From the NCBI RefSeq assembly GCF_000208745.1, contig NC_030859.1:11608898-11672897 (forward strand): a stretch of 64,000 nt of DNA, written 5' to 3'. The position numbers and the translations under genes are program-made. Shown piece after piece: positions 47,653 through 60,122 of the stretch. Source of the DNA: Theobroma cacao (Eukaryota; Streptophyta; Magnoliopsida; Malvales; Malvaceae). Below the pieces are notes generated by a model, which was not told the DNA's origin, ran no database searches, and was given only the letters and a program-made list of their open reading frames with translations. The number at the start of each line of letters is the position of its first letter. Within the stretch, counting starts at the first letter, position 1.

Positions 47653-49958
47653 GCAAGAATGTGTGGCCGATGGTGAGAGGGAGAGAGAGGAAGAAATTTG
47701 AGACAGTTTGTGCATTTGAGAAAAGAAAAAGAAAGACAAGCAAGGGCTATTGGACGGTGGAAGAAAGAAAAGAAAAGAAAAGAAAAGAAAGTAACAAGAA
47801 AGAAAAAATGGGCATGACCCAACAAGAAAGAAAATGGGCATGGCCCCAATTCGAAAGAGATGGGAAGAGTTCATGAAAAAAGGTCCAAAAACAACAAAGG
47901 AAGAAAAGTCCAAAAGAAAAGGAAGGTGGAGACTTGGGCCAACCTAGCCTAATTGGGTAAAATTTCTTCACTCTACTCCATGGCTTATTGTGAAATTGGA
48001 CTATATGGAGGCTAACCTATTTTATTTAATTATACATTGGTTATTTGGTGATATGAAATAAATTTAAATTACTTTAATACAACATTTGAATATTTTATTA
48101 GGAGGTGTCATAAGACTAAAATAAAGAAGAAAATGTGAAATTTACGAATAGTGCTCGAATAAAGTTAAGAAATTTTAAATGATTCGTTGTGAAAAATTAT
48201 TGATGTTGGAGGAATTTAGATGCATAATTTGGTTGAGAGTGTTAAGTTGAATGGTAAAATATTGGAAGAAATGAGGAGAAATAATGTGAATTTATGATAG
48301 AATGAGAGAGAGAGAGAGAAGTGGAATTAATGCACTAAATATATTGGATTTAATTTGTTGCTAGGAAAGTTATTATGGAAGCATGCCGAAGAAGTATATG
48401 ATTGGCAATTAGGAATAATTGTACGCGTATATGAATCAATAGCGACATAGTAATCTCGCTATTGTGAGGTGAGTAACCTTATCATCATTTTAATTATCTA
48501 AAGTAGTCTTTTTATTCGATTTTTGTGAATTCTATAGAAAATGAGTTTAATGGTTAATTTTTAGATTTTACAAACAAAAATGTGTTTAAATGAAATGAAT
48601 TTATAAATTATCTTCAAATTGAATGATGACTTTGAAAATAGAGTAATTGGAGACCACTTGATGTATTGTAAATTTAAGGTTTTAACTGGTTGGCTTATGG
48701 TAATATTGGCATGAATGGTTGATTTGGTGAATATACTTAAAAAAGTATGAACTGTTGATTTTCCTTGAGAGGCTGTAGAATAAAATAATTGCCATGTCAT
48801 GTTATTGTTGAATTTTATTGTATGGTGGGTTTAGCTTGCTACAGTGGGCAGGTTCTGTGGATCAGCCTATTAGAGGGGCTCAGAATCCAGAAATATATAT
48901 ATGTACCTCGGTCGGAGAGGTACGTAGGGTATCTCCTATAGTATGGATAGAGTTCACATCGTGTCGAACCACCTCGTGATGATGAACTCCGCTAACACCA
49001 AGGAACGACTGTATTTTTCTCAAACTAAAAATATGTTTTACGTGTATACGAAATTTTAACAGCCTTGGCGGGCTCGAGTGTACACCTCTGATCAAGGTGT
49101 TATCGAGTACTGTTGAATGGCATGAGCTAAATGTTTATGAAAGTCATAAGCCTTAATTAGAAATTAAATGAAATACAGCCGTTTGCATGTGTTGGGATGA
49201 ATTTTCAAATTGTGAAATACGTAATGTGATGGGATATTTTGTTTGTCTCCTTTTACTCAGCTTTAGATGATTTAAATGATGATTGTTTACTCACTAGGAT
49301 TTTATAATCTCACCACCCTCCTTTCCATCCATTTCAGGCTCGGAATAAACTGTAGATAGCTGATATCGTCGAGGACTATAGTTAGACTTGCATCATCCAA
49401 AAACTATAGATTCATTTCTTTTGATACATTTGGTCATTTGTGGGCACATGTGTCACTGTAAATTAAATTTTATACTTTGGTTATTTGTATTACAGTATGT
49501 ATAAATTTATTTATCTTTTATGCTATCAAAATTATTTACCGGTAACTATATAAATATTGTTTTATAAGAAATTAGAATATTTTATTGAATAATTTTGTTT
49601 TATTCAAATAGATATAGTTTCGTTTAAAATGAATGTTTTAGACATCTAAATTTATTCTTGATTATGAAATATGTGTTTTCCACTCAGATATTATATTTTT
49701 AACTGGTTTCAAGATTAGTGTGAAAAAATGACCAAAATGCCCCTGTGAAACAAAAATTATTTTTCTATTGTTTTGATTTGGAAATAGTTTATAACCTCTC
49801 AAAACATGTTATTTTACAACTATTGATCATGGGGAGGTGAGAAACTGATATTAAAGGCTTGCGAGGTTCTGATTGGCATTCGAAGCGGTGAATGTCTATT
49901 AGGATATCGCGTCGGTTGTCACGGGGTCGAGAAGAGTACCGGGTCGTGACAATTAAGG

Positions 49959-49970
49959 TGGTATCAGAGC
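49959..49970 (+). other. Element C primer-binding site
   Basis: TGGTATCAGAGC, seven bases after the LTR. The next 120 bp of leader match the leader of element A. Confidence 0.88.
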
Positions 49971-50175
49971 TTTTGGTTTTAAAGATCAGAGTTTTGGTTT
50001 TAAAGTTGTTTTAAAATTTACAGTGTCAGTGTGGCCCCAAGTTAAGTTAGGTTAGATTGAATGGAAAGCATGCATCTACATATAAAAACCTAACTACTCT
50101 TGTGATGCATGAATGATTAAGTAATTACTGCTTGGTTGCGTATAGGTTTTGAGGTGCACTAGTGACATATACAGC

Positions 50176-50619
50176 ATGTCTAGAAGAGGCTGCAGTCCCG
50201 ATACCCTTCATAGTGCTAGTGAGGGATCATTAGATTCCACTGCTAGAAGCCAATGGCGCCCTGATCCAGGTAATTCGAAAAGTGCTCCATCCCGAATTCC
50301 TATTAATAGAATTCCTCCGAGCTTAGCAGAATGGTTTCATAATGAGGAACGCTTTGAGAGTAGTGAGAATTTTGAAAGTGAAAGTAGCTCTGATTCTCCG
50401 AAAACTGAAAAAGATTTCCTTTTAAAACAACCTAAAGAGTGCCATAGAGAATGGACAAGGGAGGAAATTGCAAGGGGATATATTTGTTCTAGGAAGGACA
50501 TGTCAGTTGTACGACATTTTCCTCCCGGTTGTGGAAGAAATGCTGCATCGATGAGTTATGAGGAATGTAAGAGGATACAAGAAGCCTGGATCAAGGAGCA
50601 AAGGAGAAAATCACAATAG
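50176..50619 (+). CDS. Element C ORF, 147 aa, unknown function
   Basis: The first ATG after the Tekay-type leader, placed where element A has its gag ATG, and even the first residues are alike in character (MSRRG against MPPRRG). The rest does not resemble gag, protease or pol. Visible parts: a Ser/Arg-rich, probably disordered N terminus; a proline-containing RIPINRIPPSLAEWF block at about residues 42-56; an acidic Ser/Glu stretch (about 58-80); and a compact C-terminal part with EWTREEIARGY, HFPPGCGRNA and SMSYEECKRIQEAW. The C-terminal part looks conserved in style (short helices, one Cys-Gly motif), but I do not recognise a family. It has no stops. A plausible reading is a non-autonomous element that relies on Tekay proteins and encodes a small accessory or gag-like protein; this is inference. 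Confidence 0.6.
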   Translation: MSRRGCSPDTLHSASEGSLDSTARSQWRPDPGNSKSAPSRIPINRIPPSLAEWFHNEERFESSENFESESSSDSPKTEKDFLLKQPKECHREWTREEIARGYICSRKDMSVVRHFPPGCGRNAASMSYEECKRIQEAWIKEQRRKSQ

Positions 50620-51498
50620 GAGGAGAACCCGGAAGAGAATCTTAAGAAGGACTCGGAGTAGAATCTTCTGATAAGATCAGATTAAGATGATGATCCCAAT
50701 GATATGTAATATTTTCGTAGGATTTTGTACTACCTCAACTCTAGGTAGATGTAGTGTAAAGAAGATAATAGTTATTTGCACAATGGAGTTAGGAGTGGCT
50801 TCTATTTTGTATGACTCGAACGGAATGTAAAATAGCTGTCTAAATAATTGAATATGTATGGGAATCTTTTAGTATGACAGGGATAATTTGGTAATATAAT
50901 TATTGAGAAAGGTTATAGGGGGAAGCAATAAGGCTATAAATGACATTCGAAATGGATAACGTGATTAAGTTGATGATTGTAATTTAAGCATGAAGGGGAT
51001 TACTCAGTGATGCCATGACACTATGAAGTAATAATTGGGCACAAATATAGTCTAATGAAGTTAAATTATGGAATATGGGGAATATGAAATTTTGATTTAG
51101 TAAGGATTGCGAGAATAAAGTGAGGAGAAAGCTGAGCTGTTTTTGTAGTTAGTTATTTCAAAAGTCAATAAAATTATTGGAGTACAAGATAAGGAAGATA
51201 ATTAGATAGGGATGACAATAAATTTGAGGAAAGTCGTAGACAGTAAGTAACTTATGTGTGGGGTGGTATATGTATTATGAATTTATTACACCATATGGAA
51301 AAGATGATTGATGTAGTAACTTTGAATGCGGACAAATAGCTTTGATGAGGAAATTTCTAGTAGTCGCAGCACCGCAGCACTGACTGTACAGTGTTGTAAT
51401 GCTCCAAATACCTCACACCTATGATGCATGAGTAAGATGGGAGTGACACGATAATGAGCTTACAAATTGAATTTTGGTTATTGGTCATTGAGCTTTGT
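50620..51498 (+). other. Element C internal region downstream of the ORF
   Basis: About 880 bp with no further coding sequence, AT-rich and purine-leaning on the plus strand. No pol remnant was seen. It ends at 51498, where the antisense LTR D begins after TTTGT (51494-51498). The polypurine tract and 3' LTR of C must lie beyond D. Confidence 0.6.
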
Positions 51499-52396
51499 TG
51501 TCACGACCCGAAACTCTCATCGGGCCCGTGACAACCGCCGCGACGTCCCGATAGGCACTCATTACCCCGAATGCCGATCGGAACCCCGCAAGGCTTAGAA
51601 TCAGCTTCCGCATCTCCCCAGTGAGCGACAGTTATTAAATCTCACATTTCAAAAAATCATAAGTCATTTCCAAATCAAAACAATAAAATATTACTTTCTG
51701 GCTCACAGGGGCATTTTCATCATTTTTCTTCGAAAATACCGAAACTCGCCAAAAACATGGTGTAAAAGCTAAATATATTCATACATACTTTAAATCAAAT
51801 AACTGAAGAATAAAATTACTTTTACAGTGACACGTGGGCCCCCAACTGACTAAGAAGATGTAGGGCTACGAACCCTTACTTTTTAAGATGTAACTCCGAT
51901 ATTAATTCTCGTCTTAATCAACTATCAACAAATTGTCCTGAGCTTGAAAAATGGATAGGAAGAGGGGTGAGATTATGATTACATAATCCCAGTGAGTAAA
52001 CAATTACCATCAAAAGCATCTAAAGCCGAGTAGATTGAGACAATATAAAAACGTTATATCTCAATAATGTTCATAACACAAAATTCTTTTCAATTTATAC
52101 CAAACAATTTCTTTTCATCAAAATTTCCCGGCTTATGAATTTCTTAAACTTGGCCCTTGCTAAAATCATTCTCGCGGGTACCTTCGTCAACGTATTCCAC
52201 TGAGACCGCCAAGGCTGTTCAATGACCCATACCCATAAACATGTTTTCACATTTGACACACAACTATTCCTTGGCGTTGGCTGAGTCTCACTCTCACGTG
52301 GTGGCCCGAACGTGAGGTGCACTCAAATCATACCTCAAGAGATACTTCACCTAACATCTCCCCCCGGAGGTAAGTATATAATTGGGTTACCGTACC
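51499..52396 (-). mobile_element. Tekay-type LTR 'D', first part (antisense)
   Basis: The plus strand starts TGTCACGACCCGAAACT, the U5 end of an antisense Tekay LTR. It is interrupted by element A after GTACC at 52392-52396 and continues at 63529. Confidence 0.85.
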
Positions 52397-55300
52397 TGTC
52401 AAGCCCGACCTTATAAAATACTTTCCATGTCATTCATATGATTGACAACATGCTTGCATACTTGGAAAGCCTCGAAAGAAAAATCGTTAAAAGACGACAA
52501 TTTACCAAATGTTACAATTAAGTTAATTTAGCCTCGAACTAGATCAAATAGAGAATTTAAAATGAAATTAAGAATATTAAAGTCTCAAAATGGTTTGATA
52601 TGGTGATTTAGAGTTCGAGGATCAATTTGGAGTCAAATTAGAATTTGTACTATCCAGAGGCAAAATGGTCATTTGCCACCTAGGGACACAATGGGAATTT
52701 TTAGAAAAGAAATTTTTTTGGCCCCATTTGACTTATTGGAGTATAATTTAAGGGTTTGGCAGTGAAAAAGTTTAATTCTAGTGATTTCTAGAGTGTAGGG
52801 GTAAAATTGTAATTTTACCATCCGCGGACAAAATTTGAGATTTTGAGAGAATTTAGATCAAATTTGACAAATTGGAGAATGGTATGAGTATAAGGGATGA
52901 AAAATATGTCTATGGGCAATTTTTGAGTTTTTTGGGCAAACATGTAATTTTTTACTTTTACGGGGGCAAAAGTGTAAATTTTAAAAATTACTCCACCAAG
53001 ACTTTGGATAAGTTTGAGAATTTTATCTAAGCTATGGATATGTGGGACAAGTGTATGGTGAAAATTTGGAAACAAATGGATGGCTAGAATTTAAGGAATT
53101 AATAAAACATTAAAAAAATAAATAAAATAATATTATATTATTTTAGCCTTTAAAAAGGTAAAAATTCCAGAATTCTCATCTTCTTCAGACGTCCAAACCA
53201 GGGGAGAAAAGGGGGAAAAAAACAAATAAGAACCCTACCTGAAAATTTAGGGAAAATCAAGAGAAATCAAGAAATCAAGCATTGAAAAGGTAAATTTCAT
53301 TGATTTTCCTTGTGATTTTCACTACCCATGCATTGTTTCTCATTTCCATGCAAAATTAGAAAGTGGGTATGGACACCCATGCTGGCCAAACCTCCATGGA
53401 TGAGTTTTGAGCTTGATTTTTGGTTGATTTTAATTGAATTATGTGATTTTAGTTAAGTTATATTAAAATATAGCAAAAATAAGCTAGAGATACAATTTTC
53501 TCCCATTGAAACCCATTATGCCGAATGTTCTAGGGGAATATTGGCTGCTGATCTTGATGTTTATTTGAGAAATTATGATGAATAATGATGAATTATAAGC
53601 CTAGAAAAATAATGGGAATTTTCGGAGCAAAAATATAAATTTTTACCCACTAGGGGTATTTTTGTAATTTGCTATCGGGACTGATAATTTGCACCACACT
53701 GAGGGACATTAAGTCAATTCAGGTGCAATTGAGGTATAGAAACTGAAAAAAATTAATTTGGAGTTTAAGCAGACGCGTATATCGATTTATCGGGTAAAAG
53801 ATTGAAATAGGCTAACACCGCATTAAAGCAAAAATTTAGACATTTTTGCATTCCATATCAAGCATTAGTAGTCCAAATTAGTTTAATTTCAATTTAGTAT
53901 CAATGTGGTGAGTCCTCCGATAAAGGCAAGGGAATTGCACCCGAGGACCAGTAGTTTGAGTATTTTGAAAATCCCCACTCTTGACACGGTAAGTAACCTT
54001 ACCATCATTTTAATTATCTAAAGTATGTTTTTATTCGGTTTTGGTGAATTTTATGAAAATGAGTTCAAATGGTAAATTTTTATGTTTTGTAAACAAAATG
54101 AGTTTAAATGAAAATATTTTATAAATTGTCTTGAAACGAAATAACGATTTTGAAAATAGAGTAATTAGAGACCACTAATATGTTGTAAATTTAAAATTGA
54201 ATTAATGGCTTATGTTATTGTATTGGCATGATTGGCTGGGCTGTGTTTTTTATGAATTGTATGAATTACTTTATTTTACCCTTGCAGGTTGGGTAGTAAT
54301 ATATTAGCCCTATCATGCTGTCAAAATTTTATTGTATGGTGGGTTTGACCTGCTGCAGTGGGTTGGGTTCTGTGGACTAGCCTGTTAGAGGGGCACGAAA
54401 TCCTGTTATATTTTTATCTCGGTTGGAGAGGCGAGTAGGGTAACTCTCGAGGTATAACTTTAAAGTTCACTTCACGCCAAACCACCACGTGAAGGTGAAC
54501 TCGGCCAACGCCAAGGAATGCCCATGTTTTCAAAATAAAAACATGACTTTCTAATAGCTTTGGCAGACTCAGTTAGGATAGCCCTCGGCCAAGGTATCCC
54601 AGATAACTGAGTATGATAATAATTTTTGGCATGAGCCAAGCTTTTTAAGAAATTCATAAGCCATACTGATTACTTGCTTTAAATAAATTGATTTCATTTG
54701 GTTGAAATAAGTTGAAAGATGATAAATTACAGTTTGATGAAATGTTTTAATAGTCTCCTTTTACTCGACTTTAGATATTTTGAGTGATGTTTGTTTACTC
54801 ACTGGGATTTTATAATCTCACCACCCTCCTTTCCACCCATTTCAGGTTCAGTATAGACTGTAGATAGCTGATCTCATCGAGGACTACAGTGGGATCTGCA
54901 TTTTCCAAACCGTAGGTTCACAGTCCTCTTTACTTTTGTTTATTCGGGGGCACTCTTGTTATTGTAAATTAAATTAAATATTTTGGCTTACTGTATTTAA
55001 GTATGTATAAATTTATTTAGCTTTTACGTTATAAAAATTATTCACGTATAACTCTATAAATATTGTTTTATAAGAAAATAGAATATTTTACTTAATATTT
55101 CTTTTATTTTCTTATTATATTCAAATAACCATAATTTCGTTTTAAATGAAGATTTTAGACTTTTAAACTCATTTTGAATATGAATTGTGTGTTTTGTACT
55201 TGTATATTACGTTTTAGCCAGTTTTAAAATTTTTGAGAAAAATGACCAAAATACCCTTGTGAGACGAAAAATTAATATTTTATTTGTTTAAAGTTGGAAA

Positions 55301-55469
55301 CAGCTTAAAATATTTTAGAACACGATATTTGACAATGGTTGCTCACAAGGGAACAGAGAAACTGATAGTAAAGCCTTGCGGGGTTTCGGGTTGACATTCC
55401 GGGCAATAAGTGTCTACCGGGACACCGCGGCGGTTGTCACGGGCTCGAGGGGAGTACCGGGTCGTGACA
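52397..55469 (+). repeat. Element A, 5' LTR
   Basis: 3,073 bp. Three zones are visible: a left zone (to about 53585) unlike the 3' LTR of A, a middle (53586-54844) nearly identical to it, and a right zone resembling the LTRs of element B (shared TTACTTTTG.TTATTCGG and TTTACTTAATATTTCTTTTA). It lacks about 36 bp present in the 3' LTR near 61940-61975, between two GTGGTGA repeats. Confidence 0.93.
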
Positions 55470-55476
55470 ATTCGAT

Positions 55477-55488
55477 TGGTATCAGAGC
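55477..55488 (+). other. Element A primer-binding site
   Basis: TGGTATCAGAGC, seven bases after the 5' LTR, complementary to the 3' end of initiator Met tRNA. Confidence 0.9.
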
Positions 55489-55658
55489 TTTTGGTTTTCA
55501 AGATCAAAGTTTTTAGTTTTAAAGTTGTTTTAAATATTTACAATATCAGTGTGGCCCCGGATTAAGTTAAGTTAGGTTAGGTTGAATAGAATGCATGCAT
55601 TTGCATATAGAGCCTAAGGTTACCTAAACTTGCTCGTATTTTTTTTATATAGATTATA

Positions 55659-58600
55659 ATGCCTCCTCGACGCGGACGCCCACCTCTCACTAGATCGGTT
55701 GGGAGGGGAAGAGGTCGTTCCCAACGTCATCAGCCAGATACAGTAGAGGAGGAATCAGCTGCATCTACCATTCGGGCAGCACCTGCTGCTGAGCAGGCCG
55801 ATAGTCCTCCACATCCTCCATCTCCTCAGCCACCTACTGGTATTCCCGCCATGCCTACTGAGGCAGCACAGGCATTGGCAGCTTTCTTTGCAGCAATGGC
55901 TGGTCAAGCTCAGACTGGTCAAGTTCCACCTGTAGTGCCTCCAGCTACTCCTTTAGTTCCACCACCAATACAGGATGTATCCATTTCCAAGAAGCTGAAG
56001 GAGGCTAGGCAATTGGGTTGTGTATCTTTCACTGGTGAGTTGGATGCCACTGTGGCAAAGGACTGGATTAATCAGGTGTCCGAGACTCTCTCTGATATGG
56101 GATTAGATGATGACATGAAGCTGATGGTGGCTACGAGATTATTAGAGAAGAGGGCTCGTACTTGGTGGAATTCGGTGAAGTCCCGTTCCGCTACTCCTCA
56201 GACATGGTCCGATTTTCTCAGGGAATTCGATGGTCAGTATTTCACTTATTTCCATCAAAAAGAAAAGAAGAGAGAATTTCTGAGTTTGAAACAGGGAAAT
56301 CTAACTGTAGAGGAGTACGAGACTCGTTTTAACGAGTTGATGTTATATGTGCCGGATCTGGTGAAATCTGAGCAGGATCAGGCCAGCTATTTCGAGGAAG
56401 GGCTCCGTAATGAGATCAGAGAGCGAATGACAGTGATTGGTAGGGAGCCACATAAGGAGGTGGTACAGATGGCTTTACGGGCTGAGAAGCTCGCGACTGA
56501 GAATAGAAGGATTCGGACTGAGTTTGCAAAAAGGAGGAATCCTGGTATGTCTTCTAGTCAGCCAGTAAAAAGAGGCAAGGACTCAGCGACTTCAGGGAGC
56601 ACTACTTCTGTTTCCGTGACATCTCCTCGACCTCCATTTCCACCATCACAGCAGAGACCTTCGAGGTTTAGCAGATCTGCTATGACTGGTTCTGGGAAGA
56701 GTCTCGGAGGTTTTGACAGATGCAGAAATTGTGGGAATTATCATAGTGGGCTATGTAGAGGGCCAACAAGATGTTTCCAATGTGGACAGACGGGTCACAT
56801 TAGGAGTAATTGCCCACAGTTAGGACGAGCCACTGTAGCTGCATCATCTCCACCAGCTCGCACAGATATACAGAGGAGAGATTCTTCTGGGTTACCACAG
56901 AGACAGGGAGTAGCCATACGGTCTGGTGTGGAGAGTAATACCCCGTCACATCCACCTTCGAGACCACAGACTCGTACCGCGACAAGAGTTTTTGCTGTGA
57001 CAGAAGATGAGGCACGAGTCCGACCTGGAGCAGTGACAGGTACTATGTCTTTATTTGATAAAGATGCTTATGTTTTGATAGATTCTGGCTCAGATAGATC
57101 TTATGTGAGTATGACATTTGCATCAATTACTGATAGAAACCTGTCACCATTAGAGGAAGAAATTGTAGTGCATACCCCTCTAGGAGAACAGTTGATTAGA
57201 AATACTTGTTATAGAGACTGTGGGGTAAGGGTAGGTGAGGAAGAATTTAGGGGTGACTTAATTCCTCTAGAGATCTTGGATTTTGATTTAATATTAGGTA
57301 TGGACTGGTTAACTGCACATCGGGCGAACGTGGATTGTTTCCGAAAAGAAGTTGTTCTTCGGAATTCGGAGGGAGCAGAGATTGTGTTTGTAGGGGAACG
57401 TCGAGTATTACCATCTTGTGTAATCTCGGCCATCAAAGCTTCAAAATTAGTGCAAAAAGGGTATCCGACTTATTTGGCATACGTGATCGATACTTCAAAG
57501 GGGGAACCTAAGTTAGAGGATGTCCCAATAGTAAGTGAGTTTCTTGATGTATTTCCTGATGATTTACCGGGAATACCTCCTAATCGAGAGCTTGAGTTCC
57601 CTATTGATTTACTTCCGGGTACCGCACCTATTTCTATTCCTCCATATAGAATGGCTCCAGCAGAGTTGAAGGAACTGAAAGCCCAGTTGCAAGATTTGGT
57701 GGATAAAGGTTTCATTCGCCCTAGCATTTCTCCTTGGGGAGCACCAGTCCTATTTGTAAAGAAGAAAGATGGCACTCTTCGATTGTGTATTGATTACCGT
57801 CAGCTGAACCGAGTGACCATCAAGAATAAATACCCTTTACCCCGGATAGATGATCTTTTTGATCAATTACGAGGTGCTATGGTATTCTCTAAGATTGATT
57901 TGAGATCTGGGTACTATCAGTTGAGGATTAAGGAGCAGGATGTACCTAAGACTGCCTTCAGGACGCGTTATGGGCATTATGAGTTTCTGGTGATGCCGTT
58001 TGGTTTGACTAATGCCCCGGCAGTTTTTATGGATCTTATGAACAGGGTGTTCCATCCATACTTGGATAAGTTTGTGATAGTATTCATCGATGACATCCTG
58101 GTTTATTCGAAGAATGATGATGAACATGCTGCCCATTTGCGCATTGTGTTGCAAACTTTGCGCGAGAGACAACTCTATGCCAAGTTCTCTAAATGTGAAT
58201 TCTGGTTGAAGGAAGTGGTTTTCTTGGGACATGTGGTGTCCGGAGCTGGAATTTATGTCGATCCCAAGAAGATTGAGGCAATCTTGCAATGGGAGCAACC
58301 GAGAACGGTAACTGAGATTCGTAGTTTCCTTGGCTTAGCCGGTTATTACCGGAGATTTGTTCAGGGATTTTCTTTGATAGCAGCTCCTCTGACTCGTTTG
58401 ACTCGTAAAGGAGTTAAGTATGAGTGGGATGATGTTTGTGAGAATCGATTTCAGGAGCTAAAGAACCGGTTAACCTCCGCTCCCGTTTTAACACTTCCTG
58501 TTAGTGGAAAAGAATTTGTGGTATATAGCGATGCATCTAAGTTGGGATTAGGGTGTGTGTTGATGCAGGACGAGAAAGTAATAGCTTATGCTTCCCGACA

Positions 58601-60039
58601 GTTGAAGAAGCACGAGACGAATTACCCTACTCATGACTTGGAGTTAGCAGCAGTAGTATTCGCATTGAAGATTTGGAGACATTATTTATATGGTGAGCGT
58701 TGTCGGATTTTTTCTGATCATAAAAGTTTGAAGTATTTGCTCACCCAGAAAGAGCTTAACTTGAGACAGAGACGATGGTTGGAGTTGATTAAGGATTATG
58801 ACTTAGTGATTGATTATCATCCGGGAAAAGCAAATGTTGTAGCGGATGCCTTAAGTCGTAAATCCTCATCGTCGTTAGCAACACTTCGGAGTTCTTATTT
58901 TCCGATGTTACTTGAGATGAAATCTCTAGGGATCCAGTTGAATAATGGTGAGGATGGAACCCTACTTGCTAGTTTCGTCGTGAGACCTTCATTGTTGAAT
59001 CAGATCAGAGAATTGCAGAAATCTGATGATTGGTTGAAACAGGAAGTTCAAAAGCTGCAAGATGGAGAAGCTAGTGAGTTTAGACTCAGCGATGATGGTA
59101 CTTTGATGCTTAGAGACCGAATTTGTGTCCCTAAGGATGATCAGTTGAGACGAGCTATTTTGGAGGAAGCTCATTCTTCCGCCTACGCTTTACATCCCGG
59201 AAGCACCAAGATGTATCGGACTATTAAAGAAAGTTATTGGTGGCCGGGTATGAAACGAGACATAGCAGAGTTTGTAGCGAAATGTCTCACATGCCAACAG
59301 ATCAAGGCGGAGCATCAAAAACCGTCAGGTACTCTTCAACCTTTACCGATTCCTGAATGGAAGTGGGAACATGTGACTATGGACTTTGTATTGGGTTTGC
59401 CGCGGACACAAAGTGGGAAGGATGCTATTTGGGTGATTGTGGATAGATTGACTAAGTCCGCCCATTTCTTGGCTATCCATAGCACGTATTCTATTGAGAG
59501 GCTGGCAAGACTTTATATAGATGAGATTATGAGATTACACGGAGTCCCAGTTTCTATTGTGTCAGATCGAGACCCTCGATTTACTTCTCGATTTTGGCCG
59601 AAATTTCAGGAAGCTCTTGGAACTAAATTGAGATTTAGTACTGCCTTTCATCCACAGACAGATGGTCAATCTGAGAGAACTATTCAGACCTTGGAGGATA
59701 TGTTACGGGCTTGTGTCATTGACTTTATCGGGAGTTGGGACAGACACTTGCCATTGGTGGAGTTTGCTTATAATAACAGTTTTCAGTCTAGTATTGGGAT
59801 GGCACCATACGAGGCTTTGTATGGAAGGAAATGCCGAACTCCGCTCTGTTGGGATGAAGTAGGTGAGAGGAAATTGGTGAATGTGGAATTGATTGATTTG
59901 ACAAACGATAAGGTCAAAGTTATCCGAGAGCGATTAAAGACAGCTCAAGATAGGCAGAAGAATTATTCGGATAAACGAAGGAAAGATTTGGAGTTTGAAG
60001 TCGACGATAAAGTTTTTCTTAAGGTTTCTCCTTGGAAAG
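55659..60039 (+). CDS. Element A gag-protease-RT-RNase H-integrase polyprotein (exon 1)
   Basis: Encodes the replication proteins of the element. Start ATG 55659 (MPPRRGRPP) follows a 170 bp leader. Domains by residue: Ala/Pro-rich N terminus 1-105; gag capsid about 110-290 ([24 protein letters not shown]); two knuckles, an atypical CX2CX3HX3C at 355 and CX2CX4HX4C at 372 ([14 protein letters not shown]); aspartic protease with DSG at 475; RT with FIDD at 809-812; RNase H with Asp 958; integrase H2C2 near 1171-1215, catalytic Asp 1242, Asp 1303, Glu 1339 (D-X35-E). All catalytic residues seen are intact. Without splicing the frame runs to a TGA at 60090-60092 (1,477 aa) and lacks the chromodomain; with splicing it joins the next exon (1,590 codons in total by count). 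Confidence 0.95.
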
Positions 60040-60122
60040 GTAATAATTTGAAATTTCCAAGTATTAAATCTTATTTGATTATACTATTGTGATAATTTGT
60101 GGTATTTATTGGATGATGAAAG
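60040..60122 (+). other. Intron-like segment of element A (GT...AG, 83 bp)
   Basis: Starts GTAATAATTTG, ends GATGATGAAAG, about three-quarters A+T, between codons of the integrase SPWK and chromodomain-linker GVIRF motifs. Its length is not a multiple of three and it contains the in-frame TGA. Removing it puts the two coding parts into one frame. TTTGAT near 60075 could serve as a branch site. Element B has the same segment; element 1 is continuous at this place. Confidence 0.8.

Larger units (their letters stand above)
46324..49951 (+). mobile_element. Element C, 5' LTR (3.6 kb, chimeric)
   Basis: A 3,628 bp LTR starting TGTGATACCCC and ending GGGTCGTGACA, followed by a primer-binding site. 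The right part, from about 48470 (GTGAGTAACCTTATCATC), is clearly Tekay-like and resembles E and the 3' LTR of A. The left 2.1 kb is not; its opening and an AAAAAGGTGATT block resemble the F family. It holds a TA run (47146-47171), a purine-rich tract and degenerate repeats. The flank before it is ATAAG (46319-46323). The 3' LTR is not in the window because element D interrupts C. Confidence 0.8.

Noticed and set aside
47625..47971. Several minus-strand Phe/Ser/Leu-rich frames
   Set aside because: Antisense reading of a purine-rich tract; no membrane-protein family resemblance beyond low complexity.
46159..49951. LTR L and LTR C as one LTR
   Set aside because: The first 165 bp are antisense Tekay U5 sequence; a new TG start and the primer-binding site at 49959 define C separately.
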